This document shows, one piece after another, positions 1 through 9,903 of a DNA stretch of 64,000 nt (the stretch's first letter is position 1; the number at the start of each line of letters is the position of its first letter). The notes beneath the pieces are model-generated. The model had not been told where the DNA came from and did no database searches. It saw only the letters and a list, made by a program, of their open reading frames with translations. The stretch comes from Paeniglutamicibacter terrestris. Lineage in GTDB: Bacteria; Actinomycetota; Actinomycetes; Actinomycetales; Micrococcaceae. The position numbers and the translations under genes were made by a program. The stretch is from contig NZ_JAAWVT010000014.1 of the NCBI RefSeq assembly GCF_012271785.1, positions 1 to 64,000 on the forward strand, written 5' to 3'.

Positions 1-38
1 CCGGCCCCTCTTATATATTGTCTAAACTCGAGGTAACT

Positions 39-1346
39 ATGCCTATCAATGCCTCGACTTCCGGTCGCCCCGAACAACCTCTCACTCCCGAGCCAGAGCA
101 ACGGCCGTCGGTACCCCGCGAGATTCGTGTTCTCGTTGCGGCCGCGTTCGTGGTGGCGCTCGGATTCGGACTCATCGCACCGATCCTGCCGCAGTTCGCA
201 ACCAGCTTTAACGTCGGTGTAGCCGCAGCCAGCGTCATTGTCAGCATCTTCGCCCTGGCCCGGTTGGTCTTTGCCCCGGTCAGCGGAAAACTCACCGATC
301 GGTTGGGCGAACCCACCGTCTATGTCACGGGCGTCCTGATTGTTGCCGCCTCCACCATCCTGTGTGGTTTTGCCCAGAGCTATACACAACTGCTGATTTT
401 CCGCGGCCTGGGCGGGCTGGGTTCAACCATGTTCACCGTCTCGGCCATGGCATTGATCGCACGTATTTCACCACCACAGATTCGTGGTCGGATCGCCGGG
501 TTGTATTCGGGCTCGTTTTTGCTCGGAAATGTCGCCGGCCCGGTGCTTGGATCATTCGCCGCTGGCATGGGCTTCCGCATCCCCTTTTTCATTTATGGCG
601 GGGCACTGATCGTTGCGGCCGCGATCGTCTATTTCTCGCTCTCGCGCACACGCAGGACGCTGACTCCCGGCTCAACCACCAAGGTGCTCGCGGTTGAACG
701 GATCTCCCTGTCTGAGGCCTGGAGTTTCTCCACGTTCAAGGCGGCCTTAGTGTCCGGATTCACCAACGGGTGGATGGCCTTCGGCGTGCGAATGTCATTG
801 ATCCCACTCTTTGCCGTGGCAGCCTTCAGCTCCAATGGCACTGTCTTGGCGGGACTTGCTTTGGCCATCTTCGCCGTGGGCAATGGTTTGGCCCTGACCG
901 TCGCCGGAAGGATTACCGATACCTTTGGGCGGCGTGTGCCCATCCTGTGGGGCCTGTCGATTGCCTCGCTGGCCACAGCCACCATCGGTTGGGTCGACAA
1001 CGTCCCGCTCTTTATTGCGTTATCGGTCCTCGGTGGCATCGGGACCGGGCTCATGGGTCCGGCCCAGCAGGCTGCCATCGCCGATGTTGTGGGCCAGGGG
1101 CGGAATGGCGGCAAGGTCTTAGCCACCTTCCAGATGGCCACCGACTTCGGTTCGATCATTGGACCGGTGATTGCCGGCTTCATTGCCGACCAGGCTGGCT
1201 TCGGTTGGGCTTTCACGGTCAGTGGTGCCCTCGGCCTGTTGGGTGTGTTGGCCTGGCTTCCCGTCAAGGAAAAACGAAAAGTCGAAAACGCGGCCGGCCC
1301 GGGCGCACAAACGCCCCCATCAACAACCGCTGGCACCGAGGACTAA
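39..1346 (+). CDS. MFS transporter, probable drug/metabolite efflux
   Basis: A 435-residue polytopic membrane protein of the major facilitator superfamily. After a hydrophilic, Pro/Glu-rich N-terminus of about 25 residues, hydrophobic segments run through the protein in the usual two six-helix halves. A motif-A-like loop (SGKLTDRLG, about residues 82-90) follows helix 2, and a second copy (AGRITDTFGRR) lies in the C-terminal half. The region around GLYSGSFLLGNVAGPVLGS resembles the helix-5 motif C of proton-coupled exporters, so export is more likely than uptake. The substrate cannot be read from sequence. The ATG at 39 is chosen over the in-frame TTG at 18 because GAGGT lies just upstream of it. 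The gene is convergent with smc and sits at the window edge, so its upstream context is unseen. Confidence 0.85.
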   Translation: MPINASTSGRPEQPLTPEPEQRPSVPREIRVLVAAAFVVALGFGLIAPILPQFATSFNVGVAAASVIVSIFALARLVFAPVSGKLTDRLGEPTVYVTGVLIVAASTILCGFAQSYTQLLIFRGLGGLGSTMFTVSAMALIARISPPQIRGRIAGLYSGSFLLGNVAGPVLGSFAAGMGFRIPFFIYGGALIVAAAIVYFSLSRTRRTLTPGSTTKVLAVERISLSEAWSFSTFKAALVSGFTNGWMAFGVRMSLIPLFAVAAFSSNGTVLAGLALAIFAVGNGLALTVAGRITDTFGRRVPILWGLSIASLATATIGWVDNVPLFIALSVLGGIGTGLMGPAQQAAIADVVGQGRNGGKVLATFQMATDFGSIIGPVIAGFIADQAGFGWAFTVSGALGLLGVLAWLPVKEKRKVENAAGPGAQTPPSTTAGTED

Positions 1347-1359
1347 CAACTCTGGGGAG

Positions 1360-1390
1360 CCCTTTTCCGGATGTTCGCGTGTGGAAAGGG
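1360..1390. terminator. weak hairpin between MFS gene and smc
   Basis: Arms CCCTTTTCC and GGAAAGGG, with one bulged base, flank a 14-nt loop in the 75-bp gap between the convergent MFS and smc genes. There is no clean T-run, so it is only a candidate bidirectional terminator. Confidence 0.35.
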
Positions 1391-1421
1391 TCAAAGAAAC
1401 AGCAGCGGCTCGGTATCCCTG

Positions 1422-4400
1422 TTAAGCGCTGAGTTGCTGATCGCGTTCGATGCGCTGACTGATCACCGTGGACACACCGTCTCCACGCATGGTGACTCCA
1501 TAGAGGGCATCCGCCACCTCCATGGTCCGCTTCTGGTGAGTAATCACGATCAACTGACTGGATTCGCGTAGTTCCTCAAAGATCGTGATGAGTCGACCCA
1601 GGTTGGTGTCATCCAGCGCGGCTTCAACCTCATCCATCACGTAGAACGGTGAAGGGCGAGCCTTAAAGATCGCCACCAGAAGCGCAACGGCTGTCAGCGA
1701 CCGTTCCCCACCGGAGAGCAAGGAAAGTCGCTTGATCTTCTTGCCGGCGGGCCGGGCCTCAACCTCGATACCCGTAGTGAGCATGTTCGCAGGATCGGTC
1801 AGGACCAGGCGGCCCTCTCCCCCGGGGAAAAGCCGCTCGAAAACGCGCTCGAATTGCGCTTCGGTGTCCCGATAGGCCTCGGTAAAGACCCGTTCCACGC
1901 GCTCATCAACATCCTTGATGATGTCCAGCAGATCCTTGCGGCTCTTTTTGAGGTCTTCAAGCTGCGAGGTTAAGAACACGTGGCGTTCTTCCAGCGCTGC
2001 AAACTCTTCCAAGGCCAAGGGATTCACGCGGCCGAGTGCCGAAAGATCACGTTCGGCCGTCTTGAGACGCTTTTCCTGCTCGAGACGATCATAGGCAGTG
2101 CCCTGGGGAAGAGCATTTCCTTGCTCATCAACCGTCTGATGTAGGGCTGCCCATTTATCCTCTTCCGCTAGGGGCTGAGGAATGAGAACGTGAGGTCCGA
2201 AGTTTTCGATCAGATGCTCACTGGTCAGGCCCAACTCTTCAATGGAACGGTTCTCCAGCGTTTCAATGCGTAGTCGTAGCTCGGCGCGGGCCAGCTCGTC
2301 ACGATGGACCGAGCTCGTCAGCGCGGCAAGTTCGGCGCCCAACTTATCTACGCGGGCACGGACCAGGGAAAGCGATGCCTCAATTTCTTCACGTCGGGCC
2401 TGGAGCAGCTCTCGCTCCGCATCGGCGCGATCGATGGAAATGTTGGTGAAGGAGATGATGCGTTCTACCTTCGCCGATACTTCGCTGGCGGCCAGGGCCT
2501 GCGCGCGACGGGCTTCGGCACGTCGTTGAGCCTCCACCCGCGCTCGGCGCTCTGTTTCCGCGGCGCGCTTGAGCGACTCAACACGGGAACGGATTCCGTT
2601 GGCGCGTTCCTCGGCACTACGCAGTGCTAATCGGGCGTCGAGCTCCTTTTGCCGAGCGGCAACAGCAGCTGCTGCCAGTTCGTCACGTTCGTCGGTTTCC
2701 GGTTCGTGATCTTCGGGTGCTTCCTGGGCCAGATCCAGTCGTTCCAGGAGCTCGGCGAGCCTTTCCTGCTCCACCTCGAGCTTTTCCTCCGCGAGGCTGA
2801 CCTGCTGATCGAGGCGTTCACGCTCTCCGTACCCCTGGCGCAGCAGTGAACCGAGGTGCTCCATCCGTTGAGCGACCGCAGAGATTTTGGCATCAGAGTC
2901 ATGCAGGCGACTCAGTGCAGCGTCCGCGGCTTCTTCTGCCGTCATCAATTGTGCCGTCAAGTCTGCGGCGCTCAGCCGCAATGCGCTCAACTGCTGTTGC
3001 ACCGAATCGAGTTCGTTGGCGGTCTCGGTAATAGCGGCATTCTGTTCGATGAGCGAGGGTGCAGCCGTGGTTCCGCCGCTTGCGGTCCCGGCTGTGAGGA
3101 TGTCACCGGAAAGCGTCACAGCCCGAGTCGTCGGGTCAAGGGACATCAGTTCCCTGGCCTCACCCAAATCCGCCACAATGATCGTGGACCCCAGAAGATG
3201 TGTCAGTGTGCCGCGCAGGGGCTCGGGCGCCGAGATCACCTCAAGGGCAGATTTGCCGAGGGACGTCGTGGGGTGGTCCTTGGCTAGCGCCTCAATATTG
3301 CCGCTGATGAGATGGACACGTCCACCGTCGCTATCGCGCAGTCCGCCAAGAATGGCCGTGGCGTGGTCAAGTTCCTCTACGGCAAGTGCTTCGGCCAGCG
3401 GGCCCAGTGCTGCCGCTACGGCAATTTCATAACCGGCCTCAACCTCGAGGTGATGGGACAGTCGGCCCAACACGCCCCGATGGTCGCCGGCCAGGATATC
3501 TTCCGACGCGTCCTTACGCACCGCTCCCATGCGCAAAGCTTCCAGCCGTCCGTTCAGGGCGCCGAGCTGGGTGGCAAGTTCTTGTTCTCTCTTCTGTTGA
3601 AGATCCATGCGGACGACCAAGGCCTCGTGCCGATCTGCGGCATGTTCGTAGGCGGTATCCAGGTCTTCTTCGCCGTCTTGCACGGTGGCTGCTTGTTGTT
3701 CCAAGACCGCAAATTCATTTGCTGTTCCTTCCCGCCGGGCGGCCCAGCCCTGGAGGGATTCGCGGAGCCGGCCGAGTTCTCCGGCCGTTGCATCCACCTT
3801 GCTACGTGCCGCTCCCACTTGACCTGCGAGTCGGGCCACTCCTTCTCGCCGGTCTGCGGCGACTCGTAGTTGGTTGGTTAAGCGGCGCTGTTCGGCCTGA
3901 GCAGCTTCCTCGGCTTCACCCTTCTCCTCTACGGCAGTTTCGAGCAGCTCCCGGCGCATCTCAAGGTTTTCTTCCAGTTCCTCAAGTTCATCGTGCAGTC
4001 GTTCGGCCTGCGCCTCGAGTCGGTCCGGGTCCCGGCTGGAGTCGAATTCGAGAGCGTCGGTTCCCAGCAGTCGAGATCGTTCCGCCGCCAGTGCTCCTAG
4101 GGAGCGGAATCGCTCACGTGCCGAGGAGAGCGCGAACCACAGGTCTCTGGCCCGATTGAGCTCCGGCGTTGCCTGCGCGGCAGCGACTTCGAGCGTGGCC
4201 AGCTCCGCGCGTGTTTCATCAAGGTGAGCCTGGACGATCTTTTGGTTTTCGCGCTGCGTGGTTTCGTCGGCGATATCCTTGCTCAGGGCATCCGACAAGG
4301 TCACCAGGTCATCGGCAAGTAGTCGGGATTTGGCATCACGCACGTCAAATTGGACGCTCTGGGCACGGCGGGCGATCTTGGCTTGTTTTCCCAAGGGGGT

Positions 4401-5006
4401 GAGCTGTCGACGAATTTCGCTGGTGAGGTCCTCGAGTCGATTCAGGTTTCCCTGCATGGCGTCGAGTTTCCGGACGGTTTTTTCCTTGCGCCGACGGTGT
4501 TTCAGTACTCCGGCAGCTTCCTCAATGAATCCCCGTCGATCCTCGGGAGTGGCATGCAGGATCTTGTCGAGCTGTCCCTGGCCCACGATGACGTGCATTT
4601 CCCGGCCCAGTCCGGAGTCCGAGAGGAGTTCTTGGATATCAAGAAGTCGACATGACGTGCCATTAATCGCATATTCCGAGCCCCCGGCTCGAAACAATGT
4701 GCGCGAGATCGTCACTTCGGCGTATTCGATCGGGAGCGCACCATCAGCATTGTCGATGGTCAACGAAACGTGTGCCCGTCCTAGGGCGGCTCGACCCGAT
4801 GTCCCGGCAAAGATGACATCTTCCATTTTTCCGCCACGCAAGGTTTTAACCCCTTGCTCCCCCATGACCCATGCCAGCGCGTCAACGACGTTTGATTTTC
4901 CCGAGCCGTTGGGGCCAACAACGGCCGTGACACCGGGCTCAAACTCAAAGGTCGTCGCCGAGGCAAACGACTTGAATCCGCGAACGGTGAGGGTTTTCAA
5001 ATGCAC
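1422..5006 (-). CDS. smc: chromosome segregation protein SMC
   Basis: This is the 1194-residue structural maintenance of chromosomes ATPase, the core of bacterial condensin, which loads with ScpAB and organises the nucleoid. The full architecture is visible. Walker A GPNGSGKSN is at about residues 31-39, followed by a long heptad-rich coiled coil. A globular hinge lies around residues 510-660, then the returning coiled coil. The C-terminal head carries the ABC signature LSGGERS (about 1097-1103) and Walker B FYVMDEVEAALDD (about 1128-1140). Length is normal for the family. The start is GTG with an AGGACG-type site upstream. In many actinobacteria smc follows rnc-mutM directly. Here two glycosyltransferase genes lie between mutM and smc. 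It is divergent from the serine hydrolase gene. Confidence 0.98.
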   Translation of the reverse strand: MHLKTLTVRGFKSFASATTFEFEPGVTAVVGPNGSGKSNVVDALAWVMGEQGVKTLRGGKMEDVIFAGTSGRAALGRAHVSLTIDNADGALPIEYAEVTISRTLFRAGGSEYAINGTSCRLLDIQELLSDSGLGREMHVIVGQGQLDKILHATPEDRRGFIEEAAGVLKHRRRKEKTVRKLDAMQGNLNRLEDLTSEIRRQLTPLGKQAKIARRAQSVQFDVRDAKSRLLADDLVTLSDALSKDIADETTQRENQKIVQAHLDETRAELATLEVAAAQATPELNRARDLWFALSSARERFRSLGALAAERSRLLGTDALEFDSSRDPDRLEAQAERLHDELEELEENLEMRRELLETAVEEKGEAEEAAQAEQRRLTNQLRVAADRREGVARLAGQVGAARSKVDATAGELGRLRESLQGWAARREGTANEFAVLEQQAATVQDGEEDLDTAYEHAADRHEALVVRMDLQQKREQELATQLGALNGRLEALRMGAVRKDASEDILAGDHRGVLGRLSHHLEVEAGYEIAVAAALGPLAEALAVEELDHATAILGGLRDSDGGRVHLISGNIEALAKDHPTTSLGKSALEVISAPEPLRGTLTHLLGSTIIVADLGEARELMSLDPTTRAVTLSGDILTAGTASGGTTAAPSLIEQNAAITETANELDSVQQQLSALRLSAADLTAQLMTAEEAADAALSRLHDSDAKISAVAQRMEHLGSLLRQGYGERERLDQQVSLAEEKLEVEQERLAELLERLDLAQEAPEDHEPETDERDELAAAAVAARQKELDARLALRSAEERANGIRSRVESLKRAAETERRARVEAQRRAEARRAQALAASEVSAKVERIISFTNISIDRADAERELLQARREEIEASLSLVRARVDKLGAELAALTSSVHRDELARAELRLRIETLENRSIEELGLTSEHLIENFGPHVLIPQPLAEEDKWAALHQTVDEQGNALPQGTAYDRLEQEKRLKTAERDLSALGRVNPLALEEFAALEERHVFLTSQLEDLKKSRKDLLDIIKDVDERVERVFTEAYRDTEAQFERVFERLFPGGEGRLVLTDPANMLTTGIEVEARPAGKKIKRLSLLSGGERSLTAVALLVAIFKARPSPFYVMDEVEAALDDTNLGRLITIFEELRESSQLIVITHQKRTMEVADALYGVTMRGDGVSTVISQRIERDQQLSA

Positions 5007-5141
5007 GTGGGAGCGTCCTGAGTTTTTGGTGGCTAAAGTTATTGGTGGGCTGCCTTCAATACTATCGAGTCACTATCACTCATTGGCGCTCCCCGCCCCG
5101 CTAGTCAGCTATTTCACCAATCACACCAGGAGAAGACCCCC

Positions 5142-5960
5142 TTGAAGAGTCTTTTGACCATCGATTCATGGCCTTCGACACATGCGGCAGCAGCCGTTCT
5201 CTCCGCCGATGGAACAGTCCTTGGCACTCATGGGGATCCACATCACCGCTACGCGCTGGCCTCGGTGACCAAGTTGCTGAGCTCCTATGCCTTCTTGGTC
5301 GCCCTCGAAGAGGGTGCCTTTGAACTCGACACCCCGGCCGGACCGGAGGGATCCACCGTGAAGCACCTGCTGGCCCACACCTCGGGCTATGACTTTGCGG
5401 AGCGGACGGTGCGCTTTGCCCCTGGCCAGCGACGCTTGTACTCCAATGCGGGATTCGAAGTGCTTGCCGAAAGTTTGGAAGCGGCCACCGAGATGCGATT
5501 TGGTGACTACCTGTCCGAAGCAGTTCTTCAGCCGTTGGGGATGGATTCCACGTCTCTAGACGGCAGTGCCGCCGCGGGAGCAACGTCTACACTGCAAGAT
5601 CTTCTGTCCTTTGCGAACGAACTGCAGAATCCGACCTTGTTGGACACGCAAACTCATTCCCAAGCCACACACGTCGTCTTTCCCGACCTGGCGGGAATCC
5701 TTCCCGGCTACGGCCGCCAGAAAAATAACACCTGGGGTTTGGGGTTTGAGATTAGGTCGGAAAAATCACCGCATTGGACTGGGCTGCAGAACTCGCCACA
5801 AACTTATGGCCACTTCGGGCAGGCTGGGACCTTCCTGTGGGTTGATCCGGCGTTGGAGGCTGCGTGCGTGACGTTGACCGATCAGCCGTTTGGGCCGTGG
5901 GCCGTTGAGGCGTGGACACCATTTAACGACCAAGTTATCAATGAACTGCAAAACCGCTAA
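5142..5960 (+). CDS. serine hydrolase, beta-lactamase/PBP4*-like
   Basis: A 272-residue protein of the class C beta-lactamase/penicillin-binding-like hydrolase family. The three active-site elements are visible: S-V-T-K at residues 41-44 (nucleophile Ser and Lys), Y-S-N at 100-102 (the YxN motif), and an H-F-G segment near residue 225 in place of KTG. No signal peptide is seen, so it looks cytoplasmic. Family members are esterases, D-aminopeptidases or uncharacterised hydrolases, and this one need not act on beta-lactams. It starts at TTG 5142 with a strong AGGAGAAG site 6-7 nt upstream. It is shorter than most family members (350-400 aa) because the C-terminal domain is minimal. It stands alone between divergent smc and a convergent glycosyltransferase. 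Confidence 0.82.
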   Translation: MKSLLTIDSWPSTHAAAAVLSADGTVLGTHGDPHHRYALASVTKLLSSYAFLVALEEGAFELDTPAGPEGSTVKHLLAHTSGYDFAERTVRFAPGQRRLYSNAGFEVLAESLEAATEMRFGDYLSEAVLQPLGMDSTSLDGSAAAGATSTLQDLLSFANELQNPTLLDTQTHSQATHVVFPDLAGILPGYGRQKNNTWGLGFEIRSEKSPHWTGLQNSPQTYGHFGQAGTFLWVDPALEAACVTLTDQPFGPWAVEAWTPFNDQVINELQNR

Positions 5961-6087
5961 AGGCCTCAACGACACATCGCCTTGTGCCAACTGAGAGCCA
6001 CAATTCATTTCGCTAAATCGGGAATTTACTTATTGACGTCTCTACTCACCGATACAACCACCAACCGCGAGTTCCCTTGGCCGAAGG

Positions 6088-6116
6088 CCACGTACGGTGC
6101 TGGGCACCGTACGTGG
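6088..6116. terminator. perfect 13-bp stem-loop between convergent genes
   Basis: The arms CCACGTACGGTGC and GCACCGTACGTGG are perfectly complementary around a TGG loop. It lies between the 3' ends of the serine hydrolase gene (+) and the GT2 gene (-). On the + strand a short pyrimidine run (TTCTCT) follows. It probably terminates both genes. Confidence 0.65.
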
Positions 6117-6133
6117 TTCTCTGTGGACCTCCG

Positions 6134-7633
6134 CTATTTTCGCAGGTCGATGCTCAGGCTGCCGTGAGCCGTCGAATAGACGCGAACGTTATTCGTGAGA
6201 GGCGGGAGCTTCGTTCCGATCGGACAGACCACCCGGGCAAGCGTTCCTACCTTCCCTGAACTGTCACGAACTACGGTCCAAAGGTCCACGATCTCTTTTC
6301 CAAAAACCAACATATCGCCTCTGCCAATCGTTGCGGTATGCAGATTTGCGTTAGATTTTGTCGTAGCCTTCGTTATTGCAATGTTGATGTCGACTTGTTT
6401 GGTGGATGCCCGGTTTTTCAGAACAAGGGTAGCGCTGTTCAAGGGGGCGATGCTCGAAAGTTGTAGTTGGATGCCAGCTCCGTCAAGAACTGCAGATTCG
6501 GCTCGCATCGGAGCATCGACAGCGTATGCAGTGCGTTGAACGTCGACGATGGCTTCGAACGCTCGCTGCCGGATCAGCTCAGTAAGTTCGGATTCCGCCG
6601 GAGCAAGACTTGCCAGCGACTCCTCGGGAAGAAAACGTTCAAGGAACTCGGAATGGGAATCGATCCACTGCAACTGCACGTCGCGCTCGAAAGCCAAGAA
6701 TCTGCCTGGTTCATAGAAGCGGAGGCCCTTTCGCCTGAACAAGTCAAGGACTAGAAGCTGGGCCAGCTCTCTGTCGGGAACATCCTGCAACAGGTTTTTC
6801 GCAATCTCTGTCAGAGAACGTACATAACCAGCGGGTTCAATGGGGGCACTACTGATGTTAGAACCCACGGTACGAGTCCGAATGAAATAGTAATCATAGT
6901 CAGCAAGAATCGAGGTCTTTCTGGACCTGAGGTAGCAGGCCGACATCACAATTCCGTCTTCTAGCCGGACCCGCTCTTCATGAAAACGAATGTTGTTTTC
7001 GAGCAACAACGAGCGGCGAACTAACTTCTGAGGCGACAATGACCTTAAGACTAAGCGAAGTGGGACGTCTTCTATGGTCTTGGTAAAAAGCGATGCTTGT
7101 ACTCGTCGTCCACCGAGTCCAACCATTTTAGGAACAACCACGTCCGATTCGGTTTTCCGAGCATAATCGACCATACGACGAAGCGCTTCAGGACCTAACC
7201 GATCGTCTGCGTCACAAAAGAAGACGAACTCGGATTCACTGGCAGCAATGCCTACGTTTCTAGGCTTGCCGGGCCAGCCGCTATTTTCCTGGTGAATGAC
7301 GCGGAAATTTGCATTTCTTGCGGAATACACATCGAGAATCTGACCACTAAAATCATCAGAACCGTCATCCACCGCAATAACATCAAAGTCATCTGAGCTA
7401 AGATCTTGCGCTTCCAAAGAGTTAAGTAACTCGGTCAAATATGGCATCGCATTATAAACGGGGATTATTACAGATACCGATCGCTGTACCGATCCCAGCG
7501 GAATAGGGGAAACCCGTTCGCGCACGTCAGGGCCGACAGGCGAAGCCGAATTGCGTTCTTGGGAATCTAGAATCTTGGGTGTGCCTTCGCTAGATTTCGA
7601 CCTACCAGTTCCCCATTTGGACAGCAAACCCAT
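6134..7633 (-). CDS. GT2 glycosyltransferase with C-terminal beta module
   Basis: A 499-residue enzyme. Residues about 50-270 form a GT-A, family 2 glycosyltransferase domain with VSVIIPVYNAMPYL, a VDDGSDD nucleotide-binding element and DADD as the metal-binding DxD. A helical middle follows, then a roughly 110-residue C-terminal region of alternating hydrophobic strands ending YSTAHGSLSIDLRK. A family-2 catalytic domain plus C-terminal beta domains recalls TarS/TarP-type wall teichoic acid glycosyltransferases; that assignment is inference. The ATG at 7633 is preferred over 7645 because GGAGG sits 5 nt before it. The tail resembles those of the neighbouring GT4 and TagF-like proteins. No membrane segments are seen, so it likely acts on lipid-linked polymer at the inner membrane face. 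Confidence 0.85.
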   Translation of the reverse strand: MGLLSKWGTGRSKSSEGTPKILDSQERNSASPVGPDVRERVSPIPLGSVQRSVSVIIPVYNAMPYLTELLNSLEAQDLSSDDFDVIAVDDGSDDFSGQILDVYSARNANFRVIHQENSGWPGKPRNVGIAASESEFVFFCDADDRLGPEALRRMVDYARKTESDVVVPKMVGLGGRRVQASLFTKTIEDVPLRLVLRSLSPQKLVRRSLLLENNIRFHEERVRLEDGIVMSACYLRSRKTSILADYDYYFIRTRTVGSNISSAPIEPAGYVRSLTEIAKNLLQDVPDRELAQLLVLDLFRRKGLRFYEPGRFLAFERDVQLQWIDSHSEFLERFLPEESLASLAPAESELTELIRQRAFEAIVDVQRTAYAVDAPMRAESAVLDGAGIQLQLSSIAPLNSATLVLKNRASTKQVDINIAITKATTKSNANLHTATIGRGDMLVFGKEIVDLWTVVRDSSGKVGTLARVVCPIGTKLPPLTNNVRVYSTAHGSLSIDLRK

Positions 7634-7859
7634 AGTGACCTCCATTAGCGTTCGAAGAGGTTAAGAATCTCCTTTAACTCCTCATACGGAGACTGAAACT
7701 CACAAATACGAATATTTCCTCTATTCGATATTATCATTTGCGCTCGAAAACCGAACACAGCTAGTACTTTGCGATTCGTCACGTCGAAGATGAGCCTCAA
7801 AAACGGTGGTTCAAGCAGTCGAGGCGTTTTTGCCTCTCCAGCTCAGGCTTACAACCCGC

Positions 7860-9740
7860 CTACATTCGCTTGAGCGAAAGGCAACCGTGCAGGGTTTCGT
7901 AAATTCGCCAGCCACCGACGGCTTTAGCTTCCATACGGCCGAATTCGACTCGCTTCCTCAGTGATCCGTCATTCGTGGTCGCGAAAACATCCAAGATTCT
8001 CCCCGGACGGCTCTCCTCCACTGACAAGATCCATGCGCCCGCATTGATGGGCTCCGCCGAAGCAACGTCGACCCCCTCACGATTCACAAGGATCAAGCCA
8101 AGCTCCGCACTCAGTGGGCCATTCGACAAGAATTCCAGTTCGCCTGGTGCAACCTCTTTGACTTCCGAGACGACTGGCCCGATGGTATTTCCCACCACTC
8201 GGTTTGGACGTGGTTCAGCGCTAAATACTTCTACCCAGTTCTCAACGAAATGACTTTTGCTGAATTTTTCTAGGGTTTCGCGACACACAGACTTCATGGC
8301 ATCGCGCTGAGCAGGATTCTTCATCAGTTCAAGAATTTTCTCTGCCATCGCTTCGTTGGCTCCGAACGGCAACAGGAATCCATTCTGACCATTATTGATA
8401 ACGTCCCTAGGGCCATAGTTTGCATCATATGCCGCTACCGGTACCCCGTGCCCCATGCTTTCCAGAAGGATCAGAGGGAAACCTTCAGATGCCGAGGTCA
8501 AGAGCGTGACTAGGGCAGAACCATAGATCTCTGCGGGATTGTTTGTGAACGGCATGAACTTCACGCTGTCCTTGATGCCCAACTCGTTAATGAGATCAGC
8601 CAGACTATCTTCTTCGGCATCCTTATAGCCGAACCCGAACACCTCCATGCGAGCACGAGGTTCCGCGGCCGCAACGTGTGCGAATACTCGCATTGCCTCA
8701 TCAAGGCGCTTCTTCGCGTGGATTCGCGCCACCAGGACGATGCGGTAAGGATCAACGATGGCAGATTCGGCGGACGCCTCCGGGGCCACCTGACCAATAA
8801 CCTTCATAATGTCGCCGTGGCCAAACTGCGATGACAAGTCGCTCTTCTGCGCAGACGTCAGCACAACGAGGCGGTCCCACGCGTCGAGGTTCTTTCCCGC
8901 CCGCGTCCAATTGACGCTCGTTGCCGAACCGGACACATACGGCGGTTGCAGGTGATTGCTGTGGGCCGTCATGACCTTGAGGAGATTTGGATGACGGAGT
9001 GAACTGACGATGTCGTCAACGTTCTCCCGTGGCAAGTTAGGAAGATTCTCCCTAAATTCTGAAACGATGGCCGGAGCCGCTTCATCTTTGAGGACGCGCT
9101 CAAAGGCAAATTTATAGAGGGCTCCCATGGTGGCAAAAGAACGAGGATTCTCACCATGAACGAACGAGACTCCCCAATTTGGGTTACCGGGCGTCTGCCA
9201 GATAGTCAGGAAGCACGCCGTATCCTTGCCGAAAAAGCGCTGAACGGTCGGAGATGCACTGCCCGGCTGATACGTCAGAGTCCTCGCGACAGAACCGGTT
9301 TCATCCATCTCATCTCGTTGGTAGCGGAATCTGGCCTCGTTAAAGTACTCGACAACTTCGATTCGGCCCACCGGATCCAAACGTACGTATTTTTCGTAAA
9401 TGCCGTCTCGGAAGTGACGAAATTCGCGACCAGATGTCCCCGTCGGAAATACAGTGATCCCTGACCCTTTTTCGATTTCGAAGGGGGAACGCTTATCAAC
9501 CGAAGAACTGTCAAGGGAGTACAGAATGCTGTAAGCAGTCACATCTTGGTGCAGGTGACCATCCCTCTTGAGCTCGTCAACATCCAGTTGTAACCGCGGC
9601 TGTCCAGCGAGAACCGCGATCTTGACGTTGCTCATCGACCCGTCGGCAGCGAGTGCATTGGCACGCTCGCGAACGGCTTTAACGAGCCCACCGCGTTTGA
9701 GGGCGAGAGTATTTACAAGAAAGTGCGCCGTCCGAGTCAT
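7860..9740 (-). CDS. GT4 glycosyltransferase, TagE/TarM-like
   Basis: A 626-residue GT-B glycosyltransferase. The N-terminus (FLVNTLALKRGGLVKAV) matches poly(glycerol-phosphate) glucosyltransferase-type enzymes, which open with a glycine-rich acceptor-domain loop. The C-terminal Glycos_transf_1 domain shows IVLVARIHAKKRLDEAM, then SEGFPLILLESMGHGVPVAA with the E-x7-E motif, and YDANYGPRDVINNGQNGFLL, which is typical of TagE-like enzymes. After the catalytic domain comes an extension of about 110 residues ending WRIYETLHGCLSLKRM, related to the tail of the adjacent GT2. The likely role is transfer of a hexose to polyol-phosphate chains; donor and linkage are unknown. The ATG at 9740 is chosen over TTG 9758 because TAGGA precedes it. 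A 226-bp spacer with no recognised signal separates it from the next gene. Confidence 0.85.
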   Translation of the reverse strand: MTRTAHFLVNTLALKRGGLVKAVRERANALAADGSMSNVKIAVLAGQPRLQLDVDELKRDGHLHQDVTAYSILYSLDSSSVDKRSPFEIEKGSGITVFPTGTSGREFRHFRDGIYEKYVRLDPVGRIEVVEYFNEARFRYQRDEMDETGSVARTLTYQPGSASPTVQRFFGKDTACFLTIWQTPGNPNWGVSFVHGENPRSFATMGALYKFAFERVLKDEAAPAIVSEFRENLPNLPRENVDDIVSSLRHPNLLKVMTAHSNHLQPPYVSGSATSVNWTRAGKNLDAWDRLVVLTSAQKSDLSSQFGHGDIMKVIGQVAPEASAESAIVDPYRIVLVARIHAKKRLDEAMRVFAHVAAAEPRARMEVFGFGYKDAEEDSLADLINELGIKDSVKFMPFTNNPAEIYGSALVTLLTSASEGFPLILLESMGHGVPVAAYDANYGPRDVINNGQNGFLLPFGANEAMAEKILELMKNPAQRDAMKSVCRETLEKFSKSHFVENWVEVFSAEPRPNRVVGNTIGPVVSEVKEVAPGELEFLSNGPLSAELGLILVNREGVDVASAEPINAGAWILSVEESRPGRILDVFATTNDGSLRKRVEFGRMEAKAVGGWRIYETLHGCLSLKRM

Positions 9741-9903
9741 ACCGACAATCCTACCCAACTCAACTGGTCAGCTAATCATTTACCGGCGTTACGAGTGCCC
9801 AGAGTCGTCCATACGATGCGGACGGTCTTCCATATCACCCAACACGTCGTTCACCCGATTGCGAAGTACCCGCTGAATTTTCCGATCCGCACGTTTGAAT
9901 CCG

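Noticed and set aside
629-1336. 235-codon minus-strand frame inside the MFS gene
   Set aside because: It is antisense to a well-supported membrane protein gene and its translation is low-complexity Pro/Ala/Thr-rich with no domain.
2242-5145. Long plus-strand frames antisense to smc (up to 295 codons)
   Set aside because: These are mirror frames of a high-GC, Glu/Arg-rich coding gene and show no independent domain or start signal.
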